DNA of 64,000 nucleotides from Gallionella sp. (GCA_030653355.1 JAURZN010000183.1:1-64000), one strand, 5' to 3'; counted from the stretch's first letter, positions 9,570 to 19,760 are shown. Notes: generated from the sequence alone by a model not told the origin. Program-made: numbers and translations.

Positions 9570-10340
9570 ATGAAAACCCTCTCGCGCGAAGGCGCAGTGC
9601 AGATGCTGAACAAGGTTCCTGAAATAACACTCTATTTCTGGATCATCAAAATTATGTGTACCACCGTCGGCGAAACCGCTGCCGACTTTTTGAATGTGGA
9701 TTTACAGTTCGGTCTGGTTGCAACGTCTGTCGTGACGAGCGTTCTGCTGGCTGTTTTTTTGATCATGCAACTACGCAGCAAAAGGTATGTGCCATGGTTA
9801 TATTGGCTCGTGGTGGTGCTGATCAGTACGGTGGGCACACTGATAACCGACAATCTCGTGGATAATTTCGGTGTTTCGCTGGAGACAACCACCATCGCAT
9901 TTAGCCTGGCACTCGCAGCAACATTTGCAGCGTGGTACATGAGCGAAAAGACGCTATCCATCCATTCCATATTTACGAGAAAGCGCGAACTGTTCTATTG
10001 GGCAGCGATTTTGTTCACCTTTGCGCTGGGTACTGCAGCCGGTGACCTCGTGGCAGAAGGACTGAATTTGGGTTACGCGACATCTGCGGTGATGTTCGGT
10101 AGCATGATAGGCGCGGTAATGATTGGTTACTATGGTTTTAAATTGAATGCAATTACGTCATTCTGGGTGGCTTATATTCTGACTAGGCCGCTGGGCGCAT
10201 CGATAGGTGATTATTTGATGCAGCCAAATGCGAATGGTGGAATAGGATTGGGCGCAGCACTCACAAATGCAGTCTTTTTGGTTGGTATCGTAGGCTTGGT
10301 GGTTTATATGACTGTCACGCGTCAGAAAGCAGGGGAATGA
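9570..10340 (+). CDS. COG4705-type membrane protein, copy 1
   Basis: MLNKVPEITLYFWIIKIMCTTVGETAADFLNV...WVAYILTRPLGASIGDYL. Confidence 0.82.
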   Translation: MKTLSREGAVQMLNKVPEITLYFWIIKIMCTTVGETAADFLNVDLQFGLVATSVVTSVLLAVFLIMQLRSKRYVPWLYWLVVVLISTVGTLITDNLVDNFGVSLETTTIAFSLALAATFAAWYMSEKTLSIHSIFTRKRELFYWAAILFTFALGTAAGDLVAEGLNLGYATSAVMFGSMIGAVMIGYYGFKLNAITSFWVAYILTRPLGASIGDYLMQPNANGGIGLGAALTNAVFLVGIVGLVVYMTVTRQKAGE

Positions 10341-10341
10341 C

Positions 10342-11100
10342 ATGAACGACACGACTAAAAATGCGTTGAGCAAAGTGCCAGAGGTAACTTTGCTTTTCTG
10401 GATCATCAAAATCGCTGCTACAACATTGGGCGAAACAGGGGGCGATGCCGTCTCCATGTCAATGAACTTGGGTTATCTGTTTGGAACGGTGATTTTTGCG
10501 GCCATCTTTTTTCTGGCGGTGATGGCTCAGATCAAGGCAAAGGGATTTCATCCATTTCTATATTGGACGACCATCATCGCGACCACGACGGTCGGGACCA
10601 CACTGGCCGATTATGCAGATCGTTCGCTTGGCATAGGCTATGCAGGCGGTTCATCGCTACTGCTCATTATGCTGATGGCATCTCTGGCTATCTGGTATCG
10701 GACATTAGGCTCGGTATCGGTTGCGAGCATTAGCTCTACCAAGGCAGAAGTATTCTATTGGGTTACGATCATGTTTTCTCAGACCTTAGGCACGGCACTG
10801 GGTGATTGGACAGCCGACACGGCTGGTCTTGGCTACGAGGGAGGTGCTATGGTTTTCAGTGCACTGCTATTACTCGTTGTCGCGGCTTATTTCTGGACAA
10901 AAATATCTCACACGATACTGTTTTGGGCTGCCTTTATACTCACCCGCCCACTGGGCGCGGTCGTAGGTGATTTTCTGGACAAACCAATTGATGCCGGTGG
11001 GCTGTCATTAAGTCGCTACACTGCGTCGGCTGTACTACTGGCATTTATTCTGGCCTGCATCCTGATTTTTAAACACAGGGCAGCAAAACAGGGGCATTGA
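10342..11100 (+). CDS. COG4705-type membrane protein, copy 2
   Basis: ALSKVPEVTLLFWIIKIAATTLGETGGDAVSMSMNLGY...FILTRPLGAVVGDFLDKP; tandem paralogue of 9570..10340. Confidence 0.82.
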   Translation: MNDTTKNALSKVPEVTLLFWIIKIAATTLGETGGDAVSMSMNLGYLFGTVIFAAIFFLAVMAQIKAKGFHPFLYWTTIIATTTVGTTLADYADRSLGIGYAGGSSLLLIMLMASLAIWYRTLGSVSVASISSTKAEVFYWVTIMFSQTLGTALGDWTADTAGLGYEGGAMVFSALLLLVVAAYFWTKISHTILFWAAFILTRPLGAVVGDFLDKPIDAGGLSLSRYTASAVLLAFILACILIFKHRAAKQGH

Positions 11101-11120
11101 TGTAAAAGGAGTGAAGGGCG

Positions 11121-11783
11121 ATGCGAATTTTGCTTGTTGAAGACGACACCATGATTGGTGAAGCTGTATCCGTTTCCCTCAAGGATGCCGCCTATAGCGT
11201 GGATTGGGTCAAGGATGGTGTAACCGCCAGCAGCGTGCTGGAACAGGGGGAACACCAGTGCGTATTGCTTGATCTGGGTTTGCCAAAACGGGATGGATTG
11301 GAAGTGTTGCGCCGCCTGCGCCTTGGCGGTAACACTATGCCGGTGATCGTCATCACCGCGCGCGATGGCGTGGATGATCGTATCAAAGGGTTGGACTTCG
11401 GTGCGGATGACTATCTGGTCAAACCATTCGATATTAACGAATTGCTGGCACGGATTCGGGCAGTAATACGGCGCAAAGGTGGACATGCTGCACCCCTGCT
11501 CAGCAATGGCAAAGTCAGTCTTGATCAGGCAAGCAGAGAAGCGTGCTGCGGCGATGTCGTGGCGCTTTTAAGCGCACGGGAGTTTGCGCTTTTTCATGCA
11601 CTTCTGCTGCGTCCCGGCGCGATACTTACCCGCGCTGAGCTTGAAGAGCGTATCTATGGCTGGAACGAAGAAGTAGAAAGTAATGCAGTAGATTTTTTGA
11701 TTCACGGCATACGAAAAAAACTCGGAACGGATGCGATCAAGAATGTACGCGGGGCGGGATGGATGGTGGAGAAATCGATATGA
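11121..11783 (+). CDS. OmpR/PhoB-family response regulator (QseB/PmrA-like)
   Basis: MRILLVEDDTMIGEAVSVSLKDAAYSVDWV...LLDLGLPKRDG...VKPFDINELLARIRAVIRR plus winged helix C-terminus. Confidence 0.92.
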   Translation: MRILLVEDDTMIGEAVSVSLKDAAYSVDWVKDGVTASSVLEQGEHQCVLLDLGLPKRDGLEVLRRLRLGGNTMPVIVITARDGVDDRIKGLDFGADDYLVKPFDINELLARIRAVIRRKGGHAAPLLSNGKVSLDQASREACCGDVVALLSAREFALFHALLLRPGAILTRAELEERIYGWNEEVESNAVDFLIHGIRKKLGTDAIKNVRGAGWMVEKSI

Positions 11784-13078
11784 AGCGTTCTTTACAGCGA
11801 CATCTTTCACTGGTGTTGGGGAGTGCCGTTTTGCTCGCAGGATTAGTGGCCGCTGCGGCGTCTTTTGGCCTTGCGTATTTGGAAGCAAAGGAATTTCAGG
11901 ACGACATGCTGCGACAGATCGCCCTGCTTACTCGTGGACAGAGCCTCGTTACATCAACTTCGCACCAGTCGGTATCGAACAATGAAGGAATTACTGATCC
12001 TGAATCCCGTATTACGATTCTCCATCTGCCTAGTGATACCGTGCCCACCTGGTTCAAACATGATTTGCCGCCAGGCCTACACACACTTAACACAGGTGCC
12101 GAGCAGGTGCGGATATTTGTTGGTAGCGGACAGATACGCACAGTCGTTGTACAACCCACCGAAGCGCGCGATGAAATCGCAATCAATAGTGCGCTGCGCA
12201 CTCTGATTCCCTTGCTGCTTCTGCTACCCATGCTGGTTTGGCTGATTGTGCGCATTGTGCGAAGTCAACTCGCACCGATTACTAGCCTGGCGAAGACTCT
12301 GGATGAGCAGTCAGCGCATCACCCAAGCCAGTTGCAAAGCAATGAACTTCCACGGGAAATTCTACCGTTTGTTTACGCCATCAACCGTTTGCTGGAAAGG
12401 ATCAATCACCTGATGGGGCAGCAAAGACGTTTCATTGCCGATGCGGCACATGAATTGCGCAGCCCACTTACCGCACTGTCGATTCAGGCGCAGAACCTGA
12501 TGAACGCGGAATCATTGGAGGCCATGCGTGAACGCGTGCCCCCGCTCCGTGATGGCATTGAGCGAGCGCGACAATTGACCGAACAGATGTTGAGCCTTGC
12601 CAGAACACAAGCCGGAACTGGCAGTGATTCGACGGTCAATGTTTCAATAATGGCGCGTGAATTGATAGCCGAATATTTGCCGCTTGCTGAAGCTAGACGC
12701 ATTGATCTGGGGTTGGATGAAATCGCGCCGCTTTCCCTGCGTGCTGAACCTGATGCGCTACGACTTATATTCAGGAACGCGCTGGATAATGCCCTGAAGT
12801 ACACGCCGGTAGGTGGTGAAGTGACGCTTCGACTCTTGCCCAATGATAAGGATGACGTAATTGAAGTTGTCGATAACGGCCCTGGGATTCCATTCACGGA
12901 ACGCGAGCGGATATTCGATTCGTTTTACCGGATTCCAGGTGCATCGGGTGACGGCAGCGGACTTGGGCTGGCAATTGCCAGAGAAGCCGCAAATCGTTTG
13001 GGTGGCACGGTGAGCGCACATGCGCGACAAGAAGGGAGCGGTTTTGTTTTTCGTTACCGACAAGCATCATATGTGTAA
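11780..13078 (+). CDS. Sensor histidine kinase (QseC-like)
   Basis: H-box FIADAAHELRSPLTALSIQ, N-box, DNGPGIPFTERERIFDSFYR, GSGLGLAI; overlaps the response regulator gene. Confidence 0.92.
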   Translation: MKRSLQRHLSLVLGSAVLLAGLVAAAASFGLAYLEAKEFQDDMLRQIALLTRGQSLVTSTSHQSVSNNEGITDPESRITILHLPSDTVPTWFKHDLPPGLHTLNTGAEQVRIFVGSGQIRTVVVQPTEARDEIAINSALRTLIPLLLLLPMLVWLIVRIVRSQLAPITSLAKTLDEQSAHHPSQLQSNELPREILPFVYAINRLLERINHLMGQQRRFIADAAHELRSPLTALSIQAQNLMNAESLEAMRERVPPLRDGIERARQLTEQMLSLARTQAGTGSDSTVNVSIMARELIAEYLPLAEARRIDLGLDEIAPLSLRAEPDALRLIFRNALDNALKYTPVGGEVTLRLLPNDKDDVIEVVDNGPGIPFTERERIFDSFYRIPGASGDGSGLGLAIAREAANRLGGTVSAHARQEGSGFVFRYRQASYV

Positions 13079-13384
13079 TACCACTACTGTGAACGGACGC
13101 TCTCATTTCGCGCTAATCTAGCCGATTTGTCACAGAACGCTTTGTCTCGAAACCGGATGGATCACAACCACCGTGCAATTCGACCGCTATACGTTCAACA
13201 GCAGTCGTTCGCACTGCGACATTCCGGATGGATATTTGCAGTTGGCTCAGTAATTGCAGCGGGTTTGGCATTGTAATGACTGGCGGATTTCGTTGGAACA
13301 TGCAACACGTCTAGTATATAAACACATAAATAACGAAACATGTATTATACTGTCGCATGCTCATATTATTACGAGGTGCCTGCA

Positions 13385-13828
13385 ATGCGACAGACTGAAC
13401 TGCATCTTACCGACGAGGATCATGAATTGATCGAATCATATCGTGCCAAGGGTTTGCATCATGCCCGGGAAGTCAATCGTGCACACATTTTGTCCGCCCT
13501 TGATCGCGGCATACCAGAAACCCAAATCATGGGTGTTCTCGGTGTCGGTCGAACCGCCATTTGGCGGACACGAAGCGCATATCTGGAGGGCGGTGTTAAT
13601 TACGCGCTGTGTGATGTTGCGCGTTCGGGCAAACCCCGTGAGTACGACACCAACGTTGAGGCGAAAATTACCGCTTTGGCCTGCTCGGAACCTCCTGAAG
13701 GAGCCAAACGCTGGACATTGGAATTACTGGGGCAGGCAGCACAGAAACAGGAGGATATTGGCTCGATCAGTCGTGAAACGATTCGTCGGCTGCTAAAAAA
13801 AACTGCCTCAAACCATGGTGCAAAGTAA
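13385..13828 (+). CDS. IS630-family transposase, N-terminal frame (helix-turn-helix)
   Basis: MRQTELHLTDEDHELIESYRAKGLHHAREVNRAHILSALDRGIPETQIMGVLGVGRTAIWRT; continues in the -1 frame across an A8 tract. Confidence 0.88.
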   Translation: MRQTELHLTDEDHELIESYRAKGLHHAREVNRAHILSALDRGIPETQIMGVLGVGRTAIWRTRSAYLEGGVNYALCDVARSGKPREYDTNVEAKITALACSEPPEGAKRWTLELLGQAAQKQEDIGSISRETIRRLLKKTASNHGAK

Positions 13829-14487
13829 TGTGGTGCATTGGCGCGCTCACCGAAGAATACCGGCAGCGAATGTACGACTTGCTCGATCTTTATGCTCGTC
13901 CGTTTCGCCCGAAGGAGCCTGTCGTTTGTTTGGACGAAAAAAGCAAACAACTGCTCAAGAATTCTCGCCCGTCCTTGCCAGTTCAGCCAAATTCACCCGC
14001 AAAACAGGATTACGAGTATGTCCGCGCTGGCACTTGTAACTTATTCGTAGCGGTCGAACCAAAAGGCGGGCGGCGCACAGTCATGGTGACCGATCGTCGA
14101 GCCATGACCGACTTTGTAGCTTTCGTACAGTACTTGCTCAATCATGTTTATGCTACGGCGAGACACATTCATCTTGTGATGGACAATCTCAATACTCATT
14201 TTCGCAAAAGCTTCGAGCAAGTACTCGGTGTCAAAAAAGCCAAGGCATTACTACGACGGGTTATTTTTCACTACACGCCGAAACATGCCAGCTGGCTCAA
14301 TATGGCTGAAATCGAAATTGGCATTCTTGATCGCCAGTGCCTTGATCGCAGACTGCCGGACCAAGCCGCGCTCATCACCGAAGTGAATGCTTGGCAATTG
14401 CGTCGCAACATTGAAAAACGTGGCATCGAGTGGAAGTTCACTCGGCAGGATGCAGATACCAAAATGTCGCGGCATTATGTTTCGTAA
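13828..14487 (+). CDS. IS630-family transposase, C-terminal frame (DDE domain)
   Basis: MYDLLDLYARPFRPKEPVVCLDEKSKQLL...LVMDNLNTHF...HYTPKHASWLNMAEIEIG. Confidence 0.88.
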   Translation: MWCIGALTEEYRQRMYDLLDLYARPFRPKEPVVCLDEKSKQLLKNSRPSLPVQPNSPAKQDYEYVRAGTCNLFVAVEPKGGRRTVMVTDRRAMTDFVAFVQYLLNHVYATARHIHLVMDNLNTHFRKSFEQVLGVKKAKALLRRVIFHYTPKHASWLNMAEIEIGILDRQCLDRRLPDQAALITEVNAWQLRRNIEKRGIEWKFTRQDADTKMSRHYVS

Positions 14488-14535
14488 TTAATGAGTTTCT
14501 ATACTAGGAATTCAACGAAGTAACGCAAAAAACCT

Positions 14536-14685
14536 TCACGCTCTGTAGTACGTCTCCAGCACGTCTGGGAATTTCAGTCGCACAGCTCAAAAATCCGAGT
14601 ACGTCTGTGGCACGTCTAGGAATTCAGGATGCACCGCGAAAAACTCCTACACGCTCTGTGGTACGCCTACAAATTGTCATATAAA
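14536..14685. repeat. Iteron-like repeats upstream of the replication initiator gene
   Basis: Related units: ACGCTCTGTAGTACGTCTCCAGCACGTCTGGGAATTTCAG / GAGTACGTCTGTGGCACGTCTAGGAATTCAG / ACACGCTCTGTGGTACGCCTACAAATT. Confidence 0.7.
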
Positions 14686-14788
14686 ACTCCCTGCGAAATA
14701 CTCAGCAAATTAGACGAGTAGTTCGCAGATTTTTCTTGCAAACAAAACTAGACTTTGTAGCACATCTAATCAACCACCATGGAAATTC

Positions 14789-15706
14789 ATGGAAGATCAC
14801 AGAATTATCAAGGTCAATAGCGGGGCATTCAAACATCTCATTTTTTTGGACATCTGCATCGAGTCATTTCTCAGGGACGTTGATTTGTTCTGCTCGGATG
14901 ATGATATGACGGAAGACGCGAAAGCAGTGTATCGGGAAAAACGGAAGGAGCTTATTGAAAACCTGCCATACCGTACTACTTTCGCTTTAACCCCAGGCGA
15001 TATGAATGTCCGGCGAATAGAGTACAAGGGCAAGTTTATTGAATTTTCCCCAAGCCCCACCGGGCTTCCCACCCTGCGTGATCTCGACATCCTGCTGTAT
15101 TGTGAATCGTGGATCGGCAACGCCCCAGTCGAAGACAGAGACAACGACATCTACCGTGTGTTTCAGTTTGAAGTGGAGGATTTTCTTGAATTCTCAGGGC
15201 GCAGCATGGGGGGTGATCGAGACGACAGATTGATTCAAGCGCTTGACCGCCTTGCTGGTAGCAAAATTACCACCAACACCATTCCTTTTGGACAGAATTA
15301 CAGCACCTCATTCAGTTACATTCCGAAATATCGATTGGGGCGCGATGCAAACGGGAAAATAAAAACGGTTACGCTCAAGATAACGTACCGCATTTTTTAC
15401 CTTATCCAAAATGACATTTTTGACTACTACCATCCAGACTTCTTGCGCCTCTCACCAATACGCAGGGCGATCTACATGGTCGCCATGTGCCACAAAGATG
15501 AATTGTTCTCGCCAGCAACCTTATCTTTTGCCAAGTTGCATCAAATGACTGGCGCAACGTCGCCTCTCAGAAAACTCAAACAAACCCTACGCGATTTAAT
15601 GGACAACCCTATCCCCGGTCACTCGTTTGAGATTAACGAGGCAGACGAGACAGTAACTTTTACGCAGAGAAGGGATACCGATGTAGAGGCCAGGCATGTC
15701 GGGTAG
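14789..15706 (+). CDS. Plasmid replication initiator protein A-like (RPA family)
   Basis: VFQFEVEDFLEFSGRSMGGDRDDRLIQALDRLAGSKITTNTI...YFDYYHPDFLRLSPIRRAIYMVA-type region; iteron-like repeats directly upstream. Confidence 0.75.
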   Translation: MEDHRIIKVNSGAFKHLIFLDICIESFLRDVDLFCSDDDMTEDAKAVYREKRKELIENLPYRTTFALTPGDMNVRRIEYKGKFIEFSPSPTGLPTLRDLDILLYCESWIGNAPVEDRDNDIYRVFQFEVEDFLEFSGRSMGGDRDDRLIQALDRLAGSKITTNTIPFGQNYSTSFSYIPKYRLGRDANGKIKTVTLKITYRIFYLIQNDIFDYYHPDFLRLSPIRRAIYMVAMCHKDELFSPATLSFAKLHQMTGATSPLRKLKQTLRDLMDNPIPGHSFEINEADETVTFTQRRDTDVEARHVG

Positions 15707-15987
15707 AGTGAAAAGCATCGTTGCCAAACATTCCGCTCGCCGAATCGCACGTCAAATATTTCACCCGACTGTTGCCAAACGTTCCTTCTGTAACTATATG
15801 ATTATATTGAAGAAAAATGTTCCGTTTTTGTCTGCCAACCGTTCCGGTTGCATGTATTTAGATGGTTTTGCAGGATGTGTTTTACCGCGCGAATTCAGTC
15901 TGTCCGCGTAGATGTAAAGTTGCGCTGAATCGATAGATTCCGCGCTGGGCAAATTAACGGTGTTTTTCATTTACAGCGAGGGCGGAT

Positions 15988-16434
15988 TTGACTGCATTTA
16001 CCGAAATAACCAGCGTTACACCCGCAATCGAGCTTCTGTACGGGCGACTCAGTACACTCGAAGCGCAAGCAACAGAGATGTGCAGGCAGCACTTTACTTT
16101 TGTCATGGCTGGAAACAAAAGCAGAGATTGGGCGCAAAAGAGCGTCTTGTTTGCTCAGGCCAGAATGCGGGATAACAGCCTGACGGCGAACTGGTATGAA
16201 ATCCAATGGTATGGCTCAAAAGCAGCAAAAACCCGCCGCATGACCAAAAAGCTTATCAGGAAACAAAAAAGTGATTACGGCTATAACTTGGCGGTGCTAT
16301 TCAAATTGACCCAGCCGTGGGAGGAAGACATGGTGCGGGAGGTTGAGCAGGCGCTAAGAGACATCCGCAGAGAGGTGGCCTTCATAAGTAAAGCAATCGG
16401 ACTTCTCAATCACCTTGTCAAAGAATGCAAATGA
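15988..16434 (+). CDS. Hypothetical protein preceding TraD (conjugation-module associated)
   Basis: 148 aa ORF; position upstream of TraD; overlaps the next ORF. Confidence 0.6.
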   Translation: MTAFTEITSVTPAIELLYGRLSTLEAQATEMCRQHFTFVMAGNKSRDWAQKSVLFAQARMRDNSLTANWYEIQWYGSKAAKTRRMTKKLIRKQKSDYGYNLAVLFKLTQPWEEDMVREVEQALRDIRREVAFISKAIGLLNHLVKECK

Positions 16435-16823
16435 ACGAATTCAAAACATTGGTGGGCGCCTTGGCAGTGCAGTCATTCCGCTACAACACTTTTCGCGGTA
16501 AATGGACGGATATGCCGGAAGCGACTGGGCTATGCCTCACCTTGAGCATCCTGTCGTTTTCAATCTGCACCCTTGCAATCTACGTTGAGTACAACATCGA
16601 AATGGCGTTTGCGATTCATGTGGTATGGCTATCGGCGGTCTGGTTGTTTGCAGCCGAGGAGGGTTCATGGCAAATCAACAAGCGACTTTTATCGGCCCTG
16701 GCTCTGCTTGCTATTCCAATGGGGCTTCTCCTGGTGATGTTCGGTAGCGGTCACGAATTCCTCGAAGTAACAATGGGGATGTATATGTCGGCAGCCATGT
16801 TAACGCTCAAAGCGAGAGCGTAA
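16425..16823 (+). CDS. Small multi-TM membrane protein
   Basis: 132 aa with four hydrophobic segments; between 15988..16434 and traD-like gene. Confidence 0.65.
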   Translation: MQMNEFKTLVGALAVQSFRYNTFRGKWTDMPEATGLCLTLSILSFSICTLAIYVEYNIEMAFAIHVVWLSAVWLFAAEEGSWQINKRLLSALALLAIPMGLLLVMFGSGHEFLEVTMGMYMSAAMLTLKARA

Positions 16824-16826
16824 TCA

Positions 16827-18644
16827 ATGAAAGCCTTTTACGAGTGGGAATCACCGTGGCGACCCAACATAGAAGCAAAGATGGCGGCATCCTGGGGGCT
16901 GGCAGCAACGGCAACTTTGGTTGTCGGGAAATACATGCCGGTGCCGCTCCCGTCAAAATTCAGTGCCATTGCCATGTCTGTATGCACGGCGATGGCTGTG
17001 TATCGTGGGACGCAGGCTTGGCATCGCTATGTTGATAAGACACGCATGGGAAATTACGGCATAGAGTTCATCACCATTCCTGAGTTGATGGACAAGACAG
17101 CGTTGGCGACCAAAAAATCATCCGTGTGGCTTGGTACGGGTTTTGACTGGACGGATGTCGAAGCACAAAAGATGCACGCGATGCTTGCCCAAGGCGTTGC
17201 TCAGACTATTGGCAAGATCACCAACGAGCATCACTTGAACGGCGAGTACTGGATACACGGGCTGGATAAAGAGACGGATCGGTTTATGGAGGTAGCCAAT
17301 CTGGTCGGGCATACCTTGCTGGTTGGAACGACGCGGGTGGGTAAAACCAGAATGATGGAGCTTCTGATCGGTCAGGCGATCATGCGTGGCGAAACCGTCA
17401 TTATCATCGACCCGAAAGGGGATCATGCCTTGGCGGAAAATGCCAGGAAGATATGTGCGGCAATGGGATGCCCGGAACGTTTCGTGTATTTTCATCCCGC
17501 CCACCCGGAGAAGTCCACGCCCATCGACCCGATGCGCAACTGGAATCGCCGAACTGAACTTGCCAGCCGGGTTGCCGCCCTGATTCCCTCGGAAACGGGC
17601 GCAGACCCGTTTGCGGCGTTTGGCTGGAAAGTACTGAACGATATTGTGAATGGGCTGGTGGCAACCGGCGAAAGCCCCAATCTGGTGCACTTGAAGCGTT
17701 ACATAGAAGGTGGCGCGGACAACCTGTTGCTAAACACATTGCGCCATCACTTCATCGACAAGGTGGCGGATTGGGAATCGCGCTCCAGCGGGTTTGTGAA
17801 AAAAAATCGTGACCGGATACTGGAAGCCTATATCGAATTCTACAAGCAGATCGTCATCCATGAAGCACAGTCATCAGACTTGGATGGCCTGATTTCCACC
17901 TTCGAGCACAATCGTGACCACTTCCAAAAGATGGTTGCATCGCTCATTCCGATTCTGTCCATGCTGACCTCCGATCCGCTGTCCGAGCTTTTGTCGCCCG
18001 AAGCCAAAATTGGCGATCAGAAACACGCGACTGACATGGCGAAGATCATCAACAACAACCAAGTGCTTTATCTCGGCCTCGATAGTTTGGCGGATGGCAC
18101 TGTCGGGAGTGCTATAGGTTCAATTATGCTGGCTGACCTGACCGCCGTGGCCGGTGATCGCTATAACTACGGCATCAACTCAAACAAACCAGTTAATCTC
18201 TTCATCGACGAAGCCGCAGAGGTCATCAATCAACCCACCATCCAGCTTATGAACAAAGGGGGCGGAGCGCTGTTTCGAGTGACGATTGCAACACAGACCT
18301 TCGCGGACTTTCCTGCGCGGCTCGGTGATGAGAACAAGGCGCGCCAGGTACTCGCCAACGTCAACAATCAAATTATTTTGCGAGTAATCGACGCAGAGAC
18401 ACAACAGTACATCGCTGACAGCCTGCCAAAAATCAAAGCGAAGTCACTCAACCTGCGCTACGGTCACGGCGTTGACGCGCATGTGCAAGACGAATACCAA
18501 GCCTCGTACCAGGAATCCGTTATCGAAGAGGAGGCTGAAATTTTTCCAGCGGCCATGCTGGGGCGTCTTCCGCCACTGCACTTCATCGCAAAGATGTCTG
18601 GCGGGCGAATCATCAAAGGCAGAATTCCGATACTCAAGGACTAA
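16827..18644 (+). CDS. traD: Conjugative coupling protein TraD (SXT/TOL-like)
   Basis: Walker A LLVGTTRVGKTRMMELL; TVIIIDPKGDHALAENARKIC; PVNLFIDEAAEVIN; VTIATQTFADFPARLGD. Confidence 0.88.
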   Translation: MKAFYEWESPWRPNIEAKMAASWGLAATATLVVGKYMPVPLPSKFSAIAMSVCTAMAVYRGTQAWHRYVDKTRMGNYGIEFITIPELMDKTALATKKSSVWLGTGFDWTDVEAQKMHAMLAQGVAQTIGKITNEHHLNGEYWIHGLDKETDRFMEVANLVGHTLLVGTTRVGKTRMMELLIGQAIMRGETVIIIDPKGDHALAENARKICAAMGCPERFVYFHPAHPEKSTPIDPMRNWNRRTELASRVAALIPSETGADPFAAFGWKVLNDIVNGLVATGESPNLVHLKRYIEGGADNLLLNTLRHHFIDKVADWESRSSGFVKKNRDRILEAYIEFYKQIVIHEAQSSDLDGLISTFEHNRDHFQKMVASLIPILSMLTSDPLSELLSPEAKIGDQKHATDMAKIINNNQVLYLGLDSLADGTVGSAIGSIMLADLTAVAGDRYNYGINSNKPVNLFIDEAAEVINQPTIQLMNKGGGALFRVTIATQTFADFPARLGDENKARQVLANVNNQIILRVIDAETQQYIADSLPKIKAKSLNLRYGHGVDAHVQDEYQASYQESVIEEEAEIFPAAMLGRLPPLHFIAKMSGGRIIKGRIPILKD

Positions 18645-18647
18645 GGC

Positions 18648-19247
18648 ATGGCAAGCAAAAAAGAAGAGGGCGGCTTTGGCACGTTACTGGCTGTCATTGC
18701 CATTGTGGCGGCACTGGGTACATGGATGGTAATTTCCCCAGGCTATCTTATGAAGGCGCTGACGGCGGAGCGCGAGTTCTCATCGCAGCTCGGCGGACAT
18801 GCTGCTGACCAGTGGATATACAGCAAGATGCTTTCTACCAGCATTGGTCAGGTAAAGGGCATTGCATCCTCCATCAAGGAAACGCAAACCATGCCGACCA
18901 TGCTAAAAAACTGGGCGCAAGAGCGCATTATTACCACGTGGTTGTGGGGTTCGCTGATTGTTTATCGCGCCAACATGCTCGTTCTGTACTGGTTTATCCT
19001 GATGCCCTTCACGATTGCGGCGACCACAGACGGATTTTGGGTAAGGGAGATCAGCACCTTTCGTTTTTCCTCGCAGTCACCGATACGGCACAGGTTTGGT
19101 GTACTCATTTCCACAATGACACTTGTAAGCGTGTGCGTCTGGGTGGTATTGCCAATACCGATTCCTTCGGTCGTTGCACCTTTGGCGATTGTTGCCATCG
19201 GCTTTGCGACCTGGATGTGGCTGAGTAATATGCAAAAGCGGATTTAG
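18648..19247 (+). CDS. DUF4400 integrating-conjugative-element membrane protein
   Basis: 199 aa, ISPGYLMKALTAEREFSSQLGG...WIYSKM; directly after TraD as in SXT/IncA-C-type elements. Confidence 0.75.
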   Translation: MASKKEEGGFGTLLAVIAIVAALGTWMVISPGYLMKALTAEREFSSQLGGHAADQWIYSKMLSTSIGQVKGIASSIKETQTMPTMLKNWAQERIITTWLWGSLIVYRANMLVLYWFILMPFTIAATTDGFWVREISTFRFSSQSPIRHRFGVLISTMTLVSVCVWVVLPIPIPSVVAPLAIVAIGFATWMWLSNMQKRI

Positions 19248-19253
19248 CAGAAG

Positions 19254-19760
19254 ATGCTCGCCTTTACCCATGTGGCCGCAGGCTGTGCATCTTCGTTGCT
19301 CGTCGCCGAATATATGCATGCGACACCCGTGCAAACCATACTGATTATGGCTGGCGGAATCATTGGCAGCCACTTGCCCGACATCGACCACCCTAAAAGC
19401 GCATTCGGAAGCCGCATTCTTCCGCTCTCTATCCCGATCTCAACCGTGTTTGGTCATCGTGGTATTACGCACAGCCTGCTCGCTGTTGCGGGTATGTCGT
19501 GGTTGATCTGGTGGTCGCTGTATCATTTGCACTGGCATCAAGGCTATGCCGTGCCGGTGGTGGCAGGCGTCGCAACGGGCTACTTATCGCATCTTGCCGG
19601 CGACTGGCTAACCAACTCAGGTGTCCCGCTGCTGTGGCCAAGCAAAAGGCGTTTCGTGTCGCCGCTGAAGCTATGCACGGGTGATCTGCGCGAGTACCTA
19701 TTGGCGTTTGCGATGTATGGGTGGGTGATTTTTGAGTGTACGAGGGTGTTTGCGCCATGA
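19254..19760 (+). CDS. YdjM-like membrane-bound metal-dependent hydrolase
   Basis: GGIIGSHLPDIDHPKSAFGSRILPLSIPISTVFGHRGITHSLLAV: HLPDIDHP and HRGITHS motifs. Confidence 0.85.
   Translation: MLAFTHVAAGCASSLLVAEYMHATPVQTILIMAGGIIGSHLPDIDHPKSAFGSRILPLSIPISTVFGHRGITHSLLAVAGMSWLIWWSLYHLHWHQGYAVPVVAGVATGYLSHLAGDWLTNSGVPLLWPSKRRFVSPLKLCTGDLREYLLAFAMYGWVIFECTRVFAP

Larger units (their letters stand above)
13311..14507 (+). mobile_element. IS630-family insertion sequence in a CTAG target
   Basis: About 31-bp imperfect terminal inverted repeats: left CTAGTATATAAACACATAAATAACGAAACAT, right (revcomp) CTAGTATAGAAACTCATTAATTACGAAACAT; IS630-type transposase inside. Confidence 0.85.
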
